34,374 bases of DNA from XYA12-FULL-58-9 sp001798605 (GTDB taxonomy: Bacteria; Myxococcota; XYA12-FULL-58-9), in assembly GCA_036736205.1 (NCBI GenBank), contig DAINMX010000046.1:1-34374 (forward strand). Direction: 5' to 3'. Made by a program: the position numbers and the translations under genes. Position 1 is the first letter of the stretch. The number at the start of each line of letters is the position of its first letter. The notes beneath the pieces were generated by a model that saw only the letters and a program-made list of their open reading frames with translations, made no database searches and was not told the DNA's origin. Below, in pieces: positions 1 to 9,400 of this stretch.

Positions 1-2
1 TC

Positions 3-1148
3 TCCGAGGAGGGGATCGCTGCGCACTGGGAGTACAAGGAAGCGAACAAACTCGGCGAGAAGAGCAAACAACAGTTCGCGTGGCTGCGACAGTTGCTTGA
101 ATGGCAGCGCGACCTCAAAGATCCGACTGAATTTCTCGACACGGTCAAGTACGACCTGTTTACTGACGAAGTATTCGTGTTCACTCCGCGCGGTGAGGTG
201 ATTTCGCTCAAGCGAGGGGCGACACCCGTGGACTTTGCCTTTGCTATCCATACCGAGGTGGGCACCCACTGCGCTGGTGCGAAGGTAAACGGCCGCATGG
301 TGCCGCTTCGTTACGAGCTGAAGAACGGCGACACCCTGGAGATCATCACCAATCATCAACAACAGCCGTCTAAGGATTGGCTCTCGTTTGTTCGTACTGG
401 TCGGGCCAAATCGAAGATCCGCGCCTATGTGCGCTCGAATGAGCGCGCCCGTTCGAAGGATCTGGGCCGTGAGATGCTCGAACGCGAGCTGCGGCGTCAC
501 GGCATGTCGTTGCAGAAGTTGATCAAGAATGGTCGGCTGCAAGAGCTGGTTCAGGATACCCGTCACAGCACAATTGACGGCCTCTTCATCTCTCTTGGTT
601 ACGGACATACCACTGTTGGACAGGTGGTGGAGAAGATCGCACCCGGCAAGAGCGCCGAGCCCGAGGAGCCTTCTGTCCTCGGACAGATTATCCGCAAGGT
701 AACCGGGCGTTCCTCAGGCGGCATCGTCGTGCAGGGCCTCGACGACGTTCTCGTTCGGTTTGCCAAGTGTTGCACGCCGCTGCCAGGCGACCACATCACG
801 GGGTTTGTGACCCGGGGCCGTGGCATCACCGTTCATCTGGCGAGCTGCAGCCGCTCCATCGACATGGATCCAGCACGACGCATTGCAGTGGAGTGGGACG
901 CAAAACATACCGAGGCGCGCCCCGTGTCCATACGTGTTTCCACCGCCGACCGGACTGGCATACTCGCTACCATCTCTCAGACGTTCAGCGAGAACGGCGT
1001 CAATATCTCGCAGGCAAACTGCAAGGTGACGGAGACAGATCGCGCCGTCAATACTTTTGAGGTACTGGTCAAGGACTCAGATCAGCTGCGCAAGGTGATC
1101 AACAAGATCAAAGCGATTGCTGGAGTCCACGACGTCGAGCGGCTGTGA
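3..1148 (+). CDS. relA: RelA/SpoT-family (p)ppGpp synthetase/hydrolase, C-terminal part
   Basis: The gene enters from the left edge, already open in frame at base 3 (GIAAHWEYKEANK, the conserved end of the synthetase domain), so the catalytic N-terminus is missing. Visible in order: a TGS domain (DEVFVFTPRGEVISLKRGATPVDFAFAIHTEV), a helical region, a conserved cysteine pair (FAKCCTPLPGD) in the zinc-finger-like region, and a C-terminal ACT domain (RPVSIRVSTADRTGILATISQTFSENGVNIS) ending at TGA 1146-1148. The family makes and/or degrades the stringent-response alarmone; the regulatory half seen here senses stalled ribosomes. Whether this copy is bifunctional (SpoT/Rel) or synthetase-only (RelA) depends on the missing HD domain, so the symbol is a family label. 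Confidence 0.95.
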   Translation, partial: SEEGIAAHWEYKEANKLGEKSKQQFAWLRQLLEWQRDLKDPTEFLDTVKYDLFTDEVFVFTPRGEVISLKRGATPVDFAFAIHTEVGTHCAGAKVNGRMVPLRYELKNGDTLEIITNHQQQPSKDWLSFVRTGRAKSKIRAYVRSNERARSKDLGREMLERELRRHGMSLQKLIKNGRLQELVQDTRHSTIDGLFISLGYGHTTVGQVVEKIAPGKSAEPEEPSVLGQIIRKVTGRSSGGIVVQGLDDVLVRFAKCCTPLPGDHITGFVTRGRGITVHLASCSRSIDMDPARRIAVEWDAKHTEARPVSIRVSTADRTGILATISQTFSENGVNISQANCKVTETDRAVNTFEVLVKDSDQLRKVINKIKAIAGVHDVERL

Positions 1149-1174
1149 CACAAATCACCAGTTCCTAATGCCTT

Positions 1175-1203
1175 GACACGCCGCCTCTGTCGCGCGACGT
1201 GTC
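1175..1203 (+). terminator. Possible terminator hairpin after relA/spoT
   Basis: GACACG (1175-1180) and CGTGTC (1198-1203) form a 6-bp perfect stem with a GC-rich 17-base loop, followed by TCTCTTC. It lies 26 bases after the stop codon. The stem is short and the T-run weak, so this is tentative. Confidence 0.3.
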
Positions 1204-1230
1204 TCTCTTCGGAATTGACGAATGAACTCG

Positions 1231-1245
1231 GAAGGCAATGCCTTC
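1231..1245. promoter_or_regulatory. 15-bp perfect inverted repeat upstream of aspS
   Basis: GAAGGCA-A-TGCCTTC is a 7-1-7 palindrome 20 bases ahead of the aspS start. A one-base loop is too small for an RNA hairpin of this length, so a protein-binding site is likelier than a terminator. No regulator is assigned. Confidence 0.3.
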
Positions 1246-1265
1246 TTGATGATTGGGAGTAGACG

Positions 1266-3050
1266 GTGCAGATGATTTACGAATGCAAGCGCACCCATCG
1301 CTGTGGCACCCTGCGGGCGGAAGACGTGGGCAAAGAGGTTGTGCTGATGGGTTGGGTGGCGACCCGACGGGATCTTCCGAGCTGTGTCTTTGTCGATCTG
1401 CGTGACCGTGAGGGTGTCACTCAGCTGGTGTTTGACCCTGAGGTCAGTGCTGAGGCGTATACCCGTGGCAAGGACTTGCGACGCGAATGGGTAATCGGCA
1501 TTGTCGGCGAGGTTCGTGGCCGCGGTGGGAATGTCAACGACAAGCTGTCTACGGGTGCCATCGAAGTGGCGGTGAAGGAACTCGAGGTGTTCTCGCAGTC
1601 TCAGACGCCTCCCTTCGTCATCGAGGACGAGGTCGATGCCTCGGAGGAACTCCGGCTCAAACATCGATATCTCGATCTGCGTCGCCCGGTGTTGCAACGG
1701 AATTTGCGCATGCGCCACCGGTTCAATCAACTCGTGCGCAGCTCGTTGGATGCCGACGGTTTCTACGAGCTGGAAACTCCGTTTTTGATCAGAAGCACTC
1801 CAGAAGGCGCACGGGACTATGTCGTTCCCTCGCGAGTTCACGGCGGGAGTTTCTTCGCACTGCCGCAGTCACCCCAGCTGTTCAAACAGCTTCTGATGGT
1901 CGCCGGTTACGACCGGTATTTTCAGATTGTCCGGTGTTTTCGCGACGAAGACCTGCGCGCCGAAAGGCAGCCCGAATTCACCCAGGTCGACGTCGAGATG
2001 TCCTTCGTATCGCCAAGCGACATTCAGCTCATCACCGAAAAGCTGCTCGCACGTGTTTGGAAAGAGCTCCTCGATATCGATCTGAAACTGCCGTTCGAAC
2101 GCATTACCTACGATGAGTCGATGAGACGATTTGGTGTTGACGCGCCCGACCTGCGTTTTGATCTCGAGCTCATCGATGTCTCTGAAGTGGCCAAGTCCAC
2201 CGGGTTTGCGGTGTTTGCAGGTGCGGTGGAAAAGGGAGGTTGCGTCAAAGCCATCAACTTGCGCGGAACAGGCGATTGGTCGCGAAATGATCTCGACAAG
2301 ATAACCGAGTTCGTCAAGGTTTATGGGGCCAAGGGACTCGCCTGGCTCAAGGTCAAAGACGACCACACCTGGCAATCTCCCATCGCCAAATTCTTCAGCG
2401 ACGAAGACCGATCGCGAATGTCAGAGGCGCTGGGCTTGCAGCCCGGCGACGTGGCGGTGTTTGTCGCCGACAACAAGAACGTGGCCAATGCCGCCCTCGG
2501 CAATCTGCGCAAATACGTGGCCAAAGAGCGTGGGCTTATCGCAGAAGGGACGTTCCGCTTCTGTTGGGTCACTGAGTTCCCACTGTTCGAATGGGATGCC
2601 GACACCAGGCGGTTCTATGCAGCCCATCACCCGTTTACCTCGCCGCGCCTCGATGACGTGGATAAGCTGGAGTCCGATCCTGGCGCCGTGAAAGCCGTGG
2701 CCTACGATGTCGCACTCAACGGCATTGAAATCGGTGGTGGCTCGATACGTATTCATGATGGTGAGCTGCAACGACGGGTGTTCGATGCTCTTGGTATCGG
2801 TGAGGAAGAGGCGCAGGAGAAGTTCGGTTTTCTCCTCGATGCATTCAAGTATGGTGCACCGCCCCATGGCGGCATAGCACTGGGCGTCGACCGTATCATG
2901 ATGCTCTTGTGTGGGACCGACTCGATTCGGGATGTGATCGCGTTCCCCAAGACCGCGCGGCAAACGGACCTCATGCTCAATGCACCGGCACCGCTCGATG
3001 CACAACAACTCGCGGAGCTGTCGATCTGTACAGTGAAAACCAGCGAATGA
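1266..3050 (+). CDS. aspS: Aspartyl-tRNA synthetase, bacterial type
   Basis: Class II aminoacyl-tRNA synthetase that charges tRNA-Asp with aspartate. About 594 residues, the usual bacterial length, with the bacterial insertion (GAD) domain. Visible: N-terminal OB-fold anticodon-binding domain (CGTLRAEDVGKEVVLMGWV), the flipping-loop segment (PQSPQLFKQLLMVAGYDRYF), class II motif 2 (FRDEDLRAERQPEFTQVD) and motif 3 (GGIALGVDRIMMLL). Two in-frame starts are possible: GTG at 1266, well spaced from GGGAG at 1255-1259, or ATG at 1272 (MIYECKRTHRCG), which fits family N-termini. Its stop is one base before the first possible glpA start, so it seems to share a transcript with the glp-like genes, an unusual pairing of housekeeping translation and glycerol metabolism. 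Confidence 0.97.
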   Translation: MQMIYECKRTHRCGTLRAEDVGKEVVLMGWVATRRDLPSCVFVDLRDREGVTQLVFDPEVSAEAYTRGKDLRREWVIGIVGEVRGRGGNVNDKLSTGAIEVAVKELEVFSQSQTPPFVIEDEVDASEELRLKHRYLDLRRPVLQRNLRMRHRFNQLVRSSLDADGFYELETPFLIRSTPEGARDYVVPSRVHGGSFFALPQSPQLFKQLLMVAGYDRYFQIVRCFRDEDLRAERQPEFTQVDVEMSFVSPSDIQLITEKLLARVWKELLDIDLKLPFERITYDESMRRFGVDAPDLRFDLELIDVSEVAKSTGFAVFAGAVEKGGCVKAINLRGTGDWSRNDLDKITEFVKVYGAKGLAWLKVKDDHTWQSPIAKFFSDEDRSRMSEALGLQPGDVAVFVADNKNVANAALGNLRKYVAKERGLIAEGTFRFCWVTEFPLFEWDADTRRFYAAHHPFTSPRLDDVDKLESDPGAVKAVAYDVALNGIEIGGGSIRIHDGELQRRVFDALGIGEEEAQEKFGFLLDAFKYGAPPHGGIALGVDRIMMLLCGTDSIRDVIAFPKTARQTDLMLNAPAPLDAQQLAELSICTVKTSE

Positions 3051-3051
3051 G

Positions 3052-4707
3052 GTGGGTATGCAGAACGACACCGACGTTCTGATTGTTGGCGGCGGCGCCA
3101 ATGGCACGGGGTTGGCTCGAGACTTGGCCAAACGGGGTCTGCGGGTCATGTTGTGCGAGAAGGGTGACCTTGCCCGAGGAGCTACCGGCGCTTCCAGTGG
3201 CATGATTCATGGTGGCGTGCGATATCTGCTCAATGATGTCGAGACCACCAAACACTCGTGTGAAGATTCTGGGTATATTCAGAAGCTCGCACCGCATCTC
3301 CTGTTCCGTGTACCGCTGATTGCGCCAGTGCAGAGTGACGGTCCGGGGGGAAGGTTGTCGCTGCTCTTGCACGACGTCTACTTCTCCGTCTACGACCGTT
3401 ACGCGGGCCTGAAGAACGGTATCCCACATGCACGGCTCACCACGGCCGAGATGCTCGAAATCGAACCTGGTCTCTCTGGCGATTTCTTGGGGGGGGTGAC
3501 GACGGACGAGTGGGGCATTGATTGCGGCCGTTTGTGCTTACTCAATAGCCTCGATGCCGTGGCTCACGGTGCTGAGCTCCGCACCTACACGGAGGTGGTT
3601 GGACTGTTGCGTGACGAGTCCGGTGCGGTGGTGGGTGCCCGGCTGCGGCAGGCCGACCACATGGAAGTCACCGAAATCCGAGCGCGGGCTGTTGTTAATT
3701 GTGGTGGGCCATGGGCGGAGCGTATTGGCAATCTCGCCGGTGGTGGAGTCCGCTTGCGTCCGGGCAAGGGCGTGCACCTCATTTACGAGAAACGCTTGAC
3801 GAACTTTGGCGTCATTGTTCAAGCGGTGGACGGCCGTCAGGTGTTTGTCATGCCGTACCAAAACGAAACCTGGATCGGCACCACCGACGACGACTACTAC
3901 GGAGATCTCGATGACCTGTGGGCGACTCAGGACGAGATCCTCTATTTGCAGGAGGCCGTCGCAAGAGTGCTGCCCGGAATTGCCGAGCAGCGGCTCATCG
4001 GTACCCGAGTTGGTGTGCGCAACACCATCTGGGGATGGGGAGTGTCGGAAGACGACCTCAGCCGTGGTTACAAAATCATCAATCACGGGCCGTTGGGTGC
4101 CGCGGGCTTTTTCTCCCTAGCTGGTGGGAAGCTTGCAAGTTTTCGCATTCAAGCCGAAGAAGCTGCGGACGCGGTTTGTGCAAACCTAGGAGTGCATGGT
4201 CGTTGCGAGACCCACATGCACAAGCTGCCTGGTGGTGACAGCCTCCCGGATGTAGGTGAGCTCGCCCGCATCTATGGCATTCACCCCTTGGCTGCGCGTC
4301 GGATCATCTATCGCCATGGCTCTCTTGCGACGAGGGTTCTCGATGTGGGGCGCGAGTGCGCTACCGGATACTCGGTCGTCTGTCCGTGCGAGCCGACCCT
4401 CGAGTGCGAGGTGCGCTACGCCATACGCAACGAGTATGTGACTCGACTCGGCGATTTGATGACTCGCTGTCGTATTGGTGTCGGCGGTTGTCAGGGGCTG
4501 CATTGCGGTTTACGCGCGGCACAACTGTTTGCCGAAGAGAGGGGGCTCGACGCCACCGACGAGCGAGAGGCGCTGATGGACCTGTTGTCGCGGCGGTGGC
4601 GGTCAGCGCGCCCCGTTCTGAAGGGCCAACAGCTGTCAGAGGCGGAGCTGTTGATGACGCAGTACACCGGGTTGTGGCAGCTGCCAACCTTGGCACCGCA
4701 CGGGTGA
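3052..4707 (+). CDS. glpA: Anaerobic-type glycerol-3-phosphate dehydrogenase, subunit A (FAD)
   Basis: FAD-dependent dehydrogenase expected to oxidise sn-glycerol-3-phosphate to dihydroxyacetone phosphate. Residues ~5-60 hold the dinucleotide-binding motif (VGGGANGTGLARDLAKRG) and the GlpA/GlpD signature GATGASSGMIHGGVRYL. What makes it GlpA rather than aerobic GlpD is the C-terminal BFD-like [2Fe-2S] domain, with cysteines C444 and C446 (CPCE) and C473, C480 and C485 (CRIGVGGCQGLHC). About 551 residues, normal for GlpA. The start is GTG 3052 or ATG 3058. It is immediately followed by glpB, and the usual separate glpC is replaced by a small ferredoxin-like gene and a giant fusion protein downstream. 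Confidence 0.92.
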   Translation: MGMQNDTDVLIVGGGANGTGLARDLAKRGLRVMLCEKGDLARGATGASSGMIHGGVRYLLNDVETTKHSCEDSGYIQKLAPHLLFRVPLIAPVQSDGPGGRLSLLLHDVYFSVYDRYAGLKNGIPHARLTTAEMLEIEPGLSGDFLGGVTTDEWGIDCGRLCLLNSLDAVAHGAELRTYTEVVGLLRDESGAVVGARLRQADHMEVTEIRARAVVNCGGPWAERIGNLAGGGVRLRPGKGVHLIYEKRLTNFGVIVQAVDGRQVFVMPYQNETWIGTTDDDYYGDLDDLWATQDEILYLQEAVARVLPGIAEQRLIGTRVGVRNTIWGWGVSEDDLSRGYKIINHGPLGAAGFFSLAGGKLASFRIQAEEAADAVCANLGVHGRCETHMHKLPGGDSLPDVGELARIYGIHPLAARRIIYRHGSLATRVLDVGRECATGYSVVCPCEPTLECEVRYAIRNEYVTRLGDLMTRCRIGVGGCQGLHCGLRAAQLFAEERGLDATDEREALMDLLSRRWRSARPVLKGQQLSEAELLMTQYTGLWQLPTLAPHG

Positions 4708-4729
4708 AGCTACCTGTGGAGGATTGAAC

Positions 4730-6069
4730 ATGTTTGACGTCTTGGTGGTGGGGGGTGGCATGGCGGGTACGATCGCTGCCCTTGCGGCGAGGTCGTGTGG
4801 CCAAAGCGTCGGCATAGCGCGACGTTCCTGGGGGGNNNNNNNNNNAAGCCGGGCATGCCCGGGACCGGGCCGAGGATCGGGGCGCCGTCGATGTCGACGG
4901 GCGCTCTTGATATTGGTTTTTCTCCAGCTTTGTCCCAGGCGCATCAGATGCCTAGCACGCTTGCTGAGCATGTGATGGACGTAGCAGCCCACCGGCGGCG
5001 CCATCCCTATGCCATCGTCGGTATCGAGCGGTCGATGCCAGCAATTGCCCGGGGATTTGCGCTCTTGCAGAACGCTCTCGCTGGGACGGGCCTGGAACCG
5101 CCGGCGATTGATTTCGAGGCTGAGAACGTGCACCTGCCGTCAACGTCGGGCGTCGCTTATCCCGCGGCCACGGCTCTATCGTCGCACATGGGCGTTGATT
5201 TTTGCCGACCCCTGTCTGGACGATGGGGTGTGCTACAGCTCGCAGGACAGTCCTACTTTGATGCTAAGGCAGTGATTCGGGGGTTGCTCGCCGATGGTGA
5301 AGCATTGTCAGGCACGGCCGCCGAGCTCGAGGTGATCGAGGTCGACTGGGATGGGTCGTCACCGTCGGCCGCGGTGGCTCGCAGTCTCGACGACCAGGCG
5401 AATGTGGAGAAATTGCTGCGGGCGTTGCGCGGCAAGACGGATGGGTTGGTTGGCATCATTGCGCCGCCAGTGTTGGGGATCAGCCGCCACGCGACTGTGC
5501 ACGCGAAGCTCAGTGAGTCGATGGGTATGCCGGTGGTGGAAGCCCTCGGGCGTATGCCCTCGGTTCCGGGTATGCGCCTGCAACTGGCTCTCGAAGCGGC
5601 GCTCGAGGCTGCTGGGGTCGAGTCGGTTGGTGAAGTGGTGGAGGCCAAGACTCGGGGCAATGCACTGCAGTCGCTTCTGACTCGTGACTCACTGGAGATT
5701 TCGGCGTCGTCGTTTGTGTTGGCGTCGGGACGTTTCATCAGCGGCGGGGTTCGCTGGCAAGAACGATGCGAGGAATCTCTGCTCGGACTCCCGATTGTTA
5801 CCGAGGATGGGTTGCTCGAGGATGACAGCCCGAGTCCCCTTATCCGTGATACGCCGATGGAGTCGCATCCGCTGATGACCGCTGGCATTCAAGTCGATGG
5901 CGAGCTGCGCCCCATGCGCGAGGGGCAGGTTCCCTTTGAGAACCTCTACGCGGCGGGTATGGTGATCGGTGGTTTTGCTTCGCGATACGTCCTGTGCGCT
6001 GATGGTGTGGCGTTGGCGACGGGCTGGCTCGCTGGGCGAGCTGCGGCAAAACGGGGGAGTGACTCATGA
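4730..6069 (+). CDS. glpB: Anaerobic glycerol-3-phosphate dehydrogenase, subunit B (interrupted by assembly gap)
   Basis: Starts at ATG 4730 (MFDVLVVGGGMAGTIAALAARSCGQSVGIA, an N-terminal dinucleotide-binding motif) with GGAGG-like spacing upstream (GTGGAGG at 4714-4720). A 10-base N run at 4836-4845 separates this from the rest, which resumes with an SMSTGALDIG segment typical of GlpB and ends at TGA 6067-6069. The two halves are in different frames only because the N run has arbitrary length, so this is scored as one gene, not a pseudogene. GlpB is the flavin-containing partner of GlpA. The C-terminal NLYAAGMVIGGFASRYV segment is the family's second FAD-contact region. The stop overlaps the next start as ATGA, indicating translational coupling. 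Confidence 0.87.
4836..4845. other. Assembly gap (10 N)
   Basis: Run of 10 N inside glpB, after a GGGGGG stretch. True length is unknown; a frame-keeping length would restore a continuous GlpB. Confidence 0.95.
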
Positions 6070-6479
6070 GCATCGTCAATGCGCGTCAGCTCAATGCCTA
6101 TTGGGTGCTCGGTTGGGCGTTGGTGAAACAGGTGTTGGCGAGCCCCTTCGTCGGACGCCGAGGTCCAAAGGGGTGGCTGCAAAGACTCGCGAATGAATCC
6201 CTCGGCAGCGTGCCGAAGGACGCTTGGGCGTTGTTGGCCACAACCTCGCGGTGTACCGGTTGTGGTGTGTGCGACGTACTCGGCGGACCCGGTGAATCTC
6301 CCAGCCAGTGGTTGCTCGGTATGGCGCGGCAACCGTCGGATTCCCTGCTGGTCGGTCACGAGGTCGAGCGTCTTGTCGCGTTGGCACCCAGGATAGAGGC
6401 GCTGTGCCCGGCAAGGGTTAACGTTACAAACTGGGTGAAGCTGGTCAGAGGCAATCGTAGCAAGCTGGGGGCCCAGTGA
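6066..6479 (+). CDS. Small 4Fe-4S cluster protein of the glp operon
   Basis: A 137-residue protein with one ferredoxin-like cluster motif: C63-x2-C66-x2-C69 (CTGCGVC) and a distant C114-P. Ordinary GlpC and ferredoxins carry two such clusters, so this looks like a one-cluster electron carrier. No signal peptide is evident; the N-terminus (NAYWVLGWALVKQVLASP) is amphipathic or weakly hydrophobic and could dock on the membrane. Its ATG overlaps the glpB stop (ATGA) and its own stop overlaps the next start (GTGA), so all three are probably made in fixed proportions. I infer that it passes electrons from GlpAB to the iron-sulfur domain of the following fusion protein or to a membrane acceptor. 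Confidence 0.75.
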   Translation: MSIVNARQLNAYWVLGWALVKQVLASPFVGRRGPKGWLQRLANESLGSVPKDAWALLATTSRCTGCGVCDVLGGPGESPSQWLLGMARQPSDSLLVGHEVERLVALAPRIEALCPARVNVTNWVKLVRGNRSKLGAQ

Positions 6480-9400
6480 GCGACGACCTCGAGGGTTCCG
6501 TACAGGCTCTCGCTGCAAGCCTTCCTGCCGGCCGCGTTTCAATAGCCGACGCTGATCGCTGGGCGGTCAGTACAGATCTGTGGCCGCGGCATCTCATCGG
6601 CATGGCAGGGGGCAATCTAGCGGTGAGCCCCGCTGCGGTGGTGTGGCCAGAGTCCTTGGCGGAGCTTTGCATTGTTGTAAAAACGGCGCGTGAGAAGAAA
6701 CTCGGATTGGTTCCCTATGGCGCTGGCTCCAGTGTCGTAGGGGGAGCGTCCCCGAGCGCGGGGCAGGTGGTCGTTGACCTAAAGAGGTTGGACAGACTTC
6801 TCGAGATCGACCCGCGCCGTGGCGTGGCCACAGCGCAGGTTGGCATCATGGGCGAGATCCTGGAACGCCAGCTGCAGCGCAAAGGCTTCACTCAAGGTCA
6901 CTTTCCGTCATCGATCTATTGCTCAACCCTCGGGGGTTGGATTGCAGCGCGTGGTGCCGGGCAGATGTCGAGTCGGTACGGCAAGATTGAGGACCAAATC
7001 GTTGGTGGCGTCATGGTACTCGGTGACGGCCGCCTGATGCGACACGAGCCGTCGCCGATCCGCGACCCCGATTTTGATGCTCTCATCGGTGCCGAAGGTG
7101 GCTTGGCTTTGTGGGCAGAAGCCTGCGTTCGCATTCATCGGTTGCCGGCCGAGAGACGATGGCGCGCATTTGTGTTCCGCAACATCCATGTCGCCATCGA
7201 AGCGGTCCGCCAGTGGTTGGCCTTCGGGGTCTCGCCGGCTGTCGTGCGCTTCTACGATGCACTGGACACCTGGCTGCATCGTCAAAGTCACGCGGCGCAA
7301 GATGCACGTGACCGCGGTCCGAGTCGTATGGCATGGCTTGGGGCCAATTTGCCGCGGCTAACCAGCCGTGTCGGCAATATGATGGCGGGGGGTCTGCAGT
7401 GCGTTGTCGGTGTCCAGGGTGATGAGCGCCAAGTTGAGCTGGAGATGCGGATGATCACCGCGGCTGCCAAGGCGCTTGGTGCGGAAGATCTCGGTGCCGA
7501 GCCTGGCGAGGCATGGTTCGAGCGACGCTATTCGATCTCTTACAATCAATCGCGAGCCTATCGCGCTAAGGTGGCGGTCGACACCATGGAGGTGGGTTGT
7601 ACCTGGGATCGCGTGGCACCAACCTATGAGGCTGTGCGCAAGGCTGGCCTCGGTTGTGGTGCTCAGGTGATTGCGCACTTCTCCCACGTCTACGGCGAGG
7701 GTGGTTCTATCTATTTCACTTTGGCACTACCGGTATCCCGTGGCGTCGAGGGCTACGATGAGCTTTGGGCGGCGGTTTTGACAGCGGCCGCACAAGCCGG
7801 GGCCAACGTTTCGCATCACCACGGCGTCGGTCGACTCAAGGCTGCCGCCCTTGCGAGGTCACTGGGTGGTGCTGCCGTTGCATTGTCTGACCTGCAGGCG
7901 AAGACCGACCCCGATCGCATTCTCAATTCCGAGGTGATCGCAGCGACGGTGTCGCAGGTCCGCGGCCAAGATGTGCGGACCGAACGGCACGCGCTTCCAG
8001 AGATGGCAGTTGCGGGAGCGATGCGAACCCTCGGGCAGGTTGAGAATCAGATTGCCGCGACCGGCATGACCCTCGGTCCGCTGGCTCAATTGGTACCGGA
8101 TCTCGGGGTTCTCGATGCAGCGCGCAAACAATGGTTGTGGCGGTTTGATTCACAGCTGCGGGTCATCGTGCCAATGCTCCTCGGAGTTGACGCCGATGTG
8201 GCAGGTGAACCGCACCGATACACGCCGGCACCGCGGGCGGCGATGGGCCCTGGATTGAACGCCGCGCTCTTGCATGCAGACGTTCATCGATTGTGGTTGC
8301 GGACCATGCCGCTTTGGGACCGGAGTCTTCGCCTCGTCGGTGACGTCGACGTGGCGCTTGAGGTGCTGCCCGAGATTGTTGCGCACGAGACCTGTGGCAA
8401 CCTGAGAGTGGCTGCCGTGGGGGAGAATCGCCTCTGGACCGTGCATGTTTGGCTTCCACCCGGCGAGCGTGGTGACCTGAGCCGCACGGCCCTTTGCGAG
8501 GTGCTCGGCTCTCGAATGCGAATCATTGATGAACCAGCCCAATTGGAACCGCTTGTGGGAGAACCGCTGTTTGTGGCGGGGCAGTGGCAAGTTCTGAAAC
8601 ATTTCATTCGTGCCATCGGTGGTGGGGCGCGCTGGGTCTTCGCCTGGATGGATCCAGTCGGGGCGGCGGGGTTTGTGCATGGCGCAAATGTCGATACGTC
8701 GCACCTGCGGAACGTTGCTGACGAGCTGCACGTGATTCCTCGGGCCAGGTTCGAAAAACCGGTTGTGCCGCCGGAGGCCTCCGCGGGCGATGTCAAACCG
8801 ACCCCGGACCACGAAGGTCAGGTCGGGCACCTGCGCTTGCCATCTCACAAAGGGGCATTGGACAACTGTACCTACTGTCCCAAAATGTGCCGGTTTGCGT
8901 GCCCGGTGGCGGTTGCTGCAAGCAATGAGGCGCTCTTGCCGCGGCAGCTCATGCTCACCGCCAATCTTCACAAGCGTGGAGTGCGAACGCTTTCTGCCGA
9001 TTCGGCGGCGCGGCTCTGGGCATGCGTAGATTGTCGCAGCTGCCGCAGTTTTTGTGACCACAACAACGACGTCGCCAGCGTCCTGATTGCAGCACGCACC
9101 GAGTTGTTTGCCTCCGGTGCGCCATCACGGGTGCGTGCGTATCTCTCGCTGTTGTCATCCAATGGCCGGCCACCGGACCGCCCCGCTGCGGAAAACGCAG
9201 CCCTCGCGATTGAAGGGGACCGTCGCCGGGCACCGGCGTGGCTCTTTCTCGGCTGCCAGGGATCCTTGGCCGATCCAGCTCCGGCCCATGCGGCGTTGGC
9301 ATTGGCCAGGACTCGTTTCGAGAGCGTGCACGTCATGCGCGAGTCGGTGAGTTGTTGTGGCGGGCCCCTTTGGCGCTGGGGTGACCGTGAGGTGTTCGCG

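Noticed and set aside
4836..4845. glpB read as a frameshifted pseudogene
   Set aside because: The frame change coincides exactly with an N run of arbitrary length.
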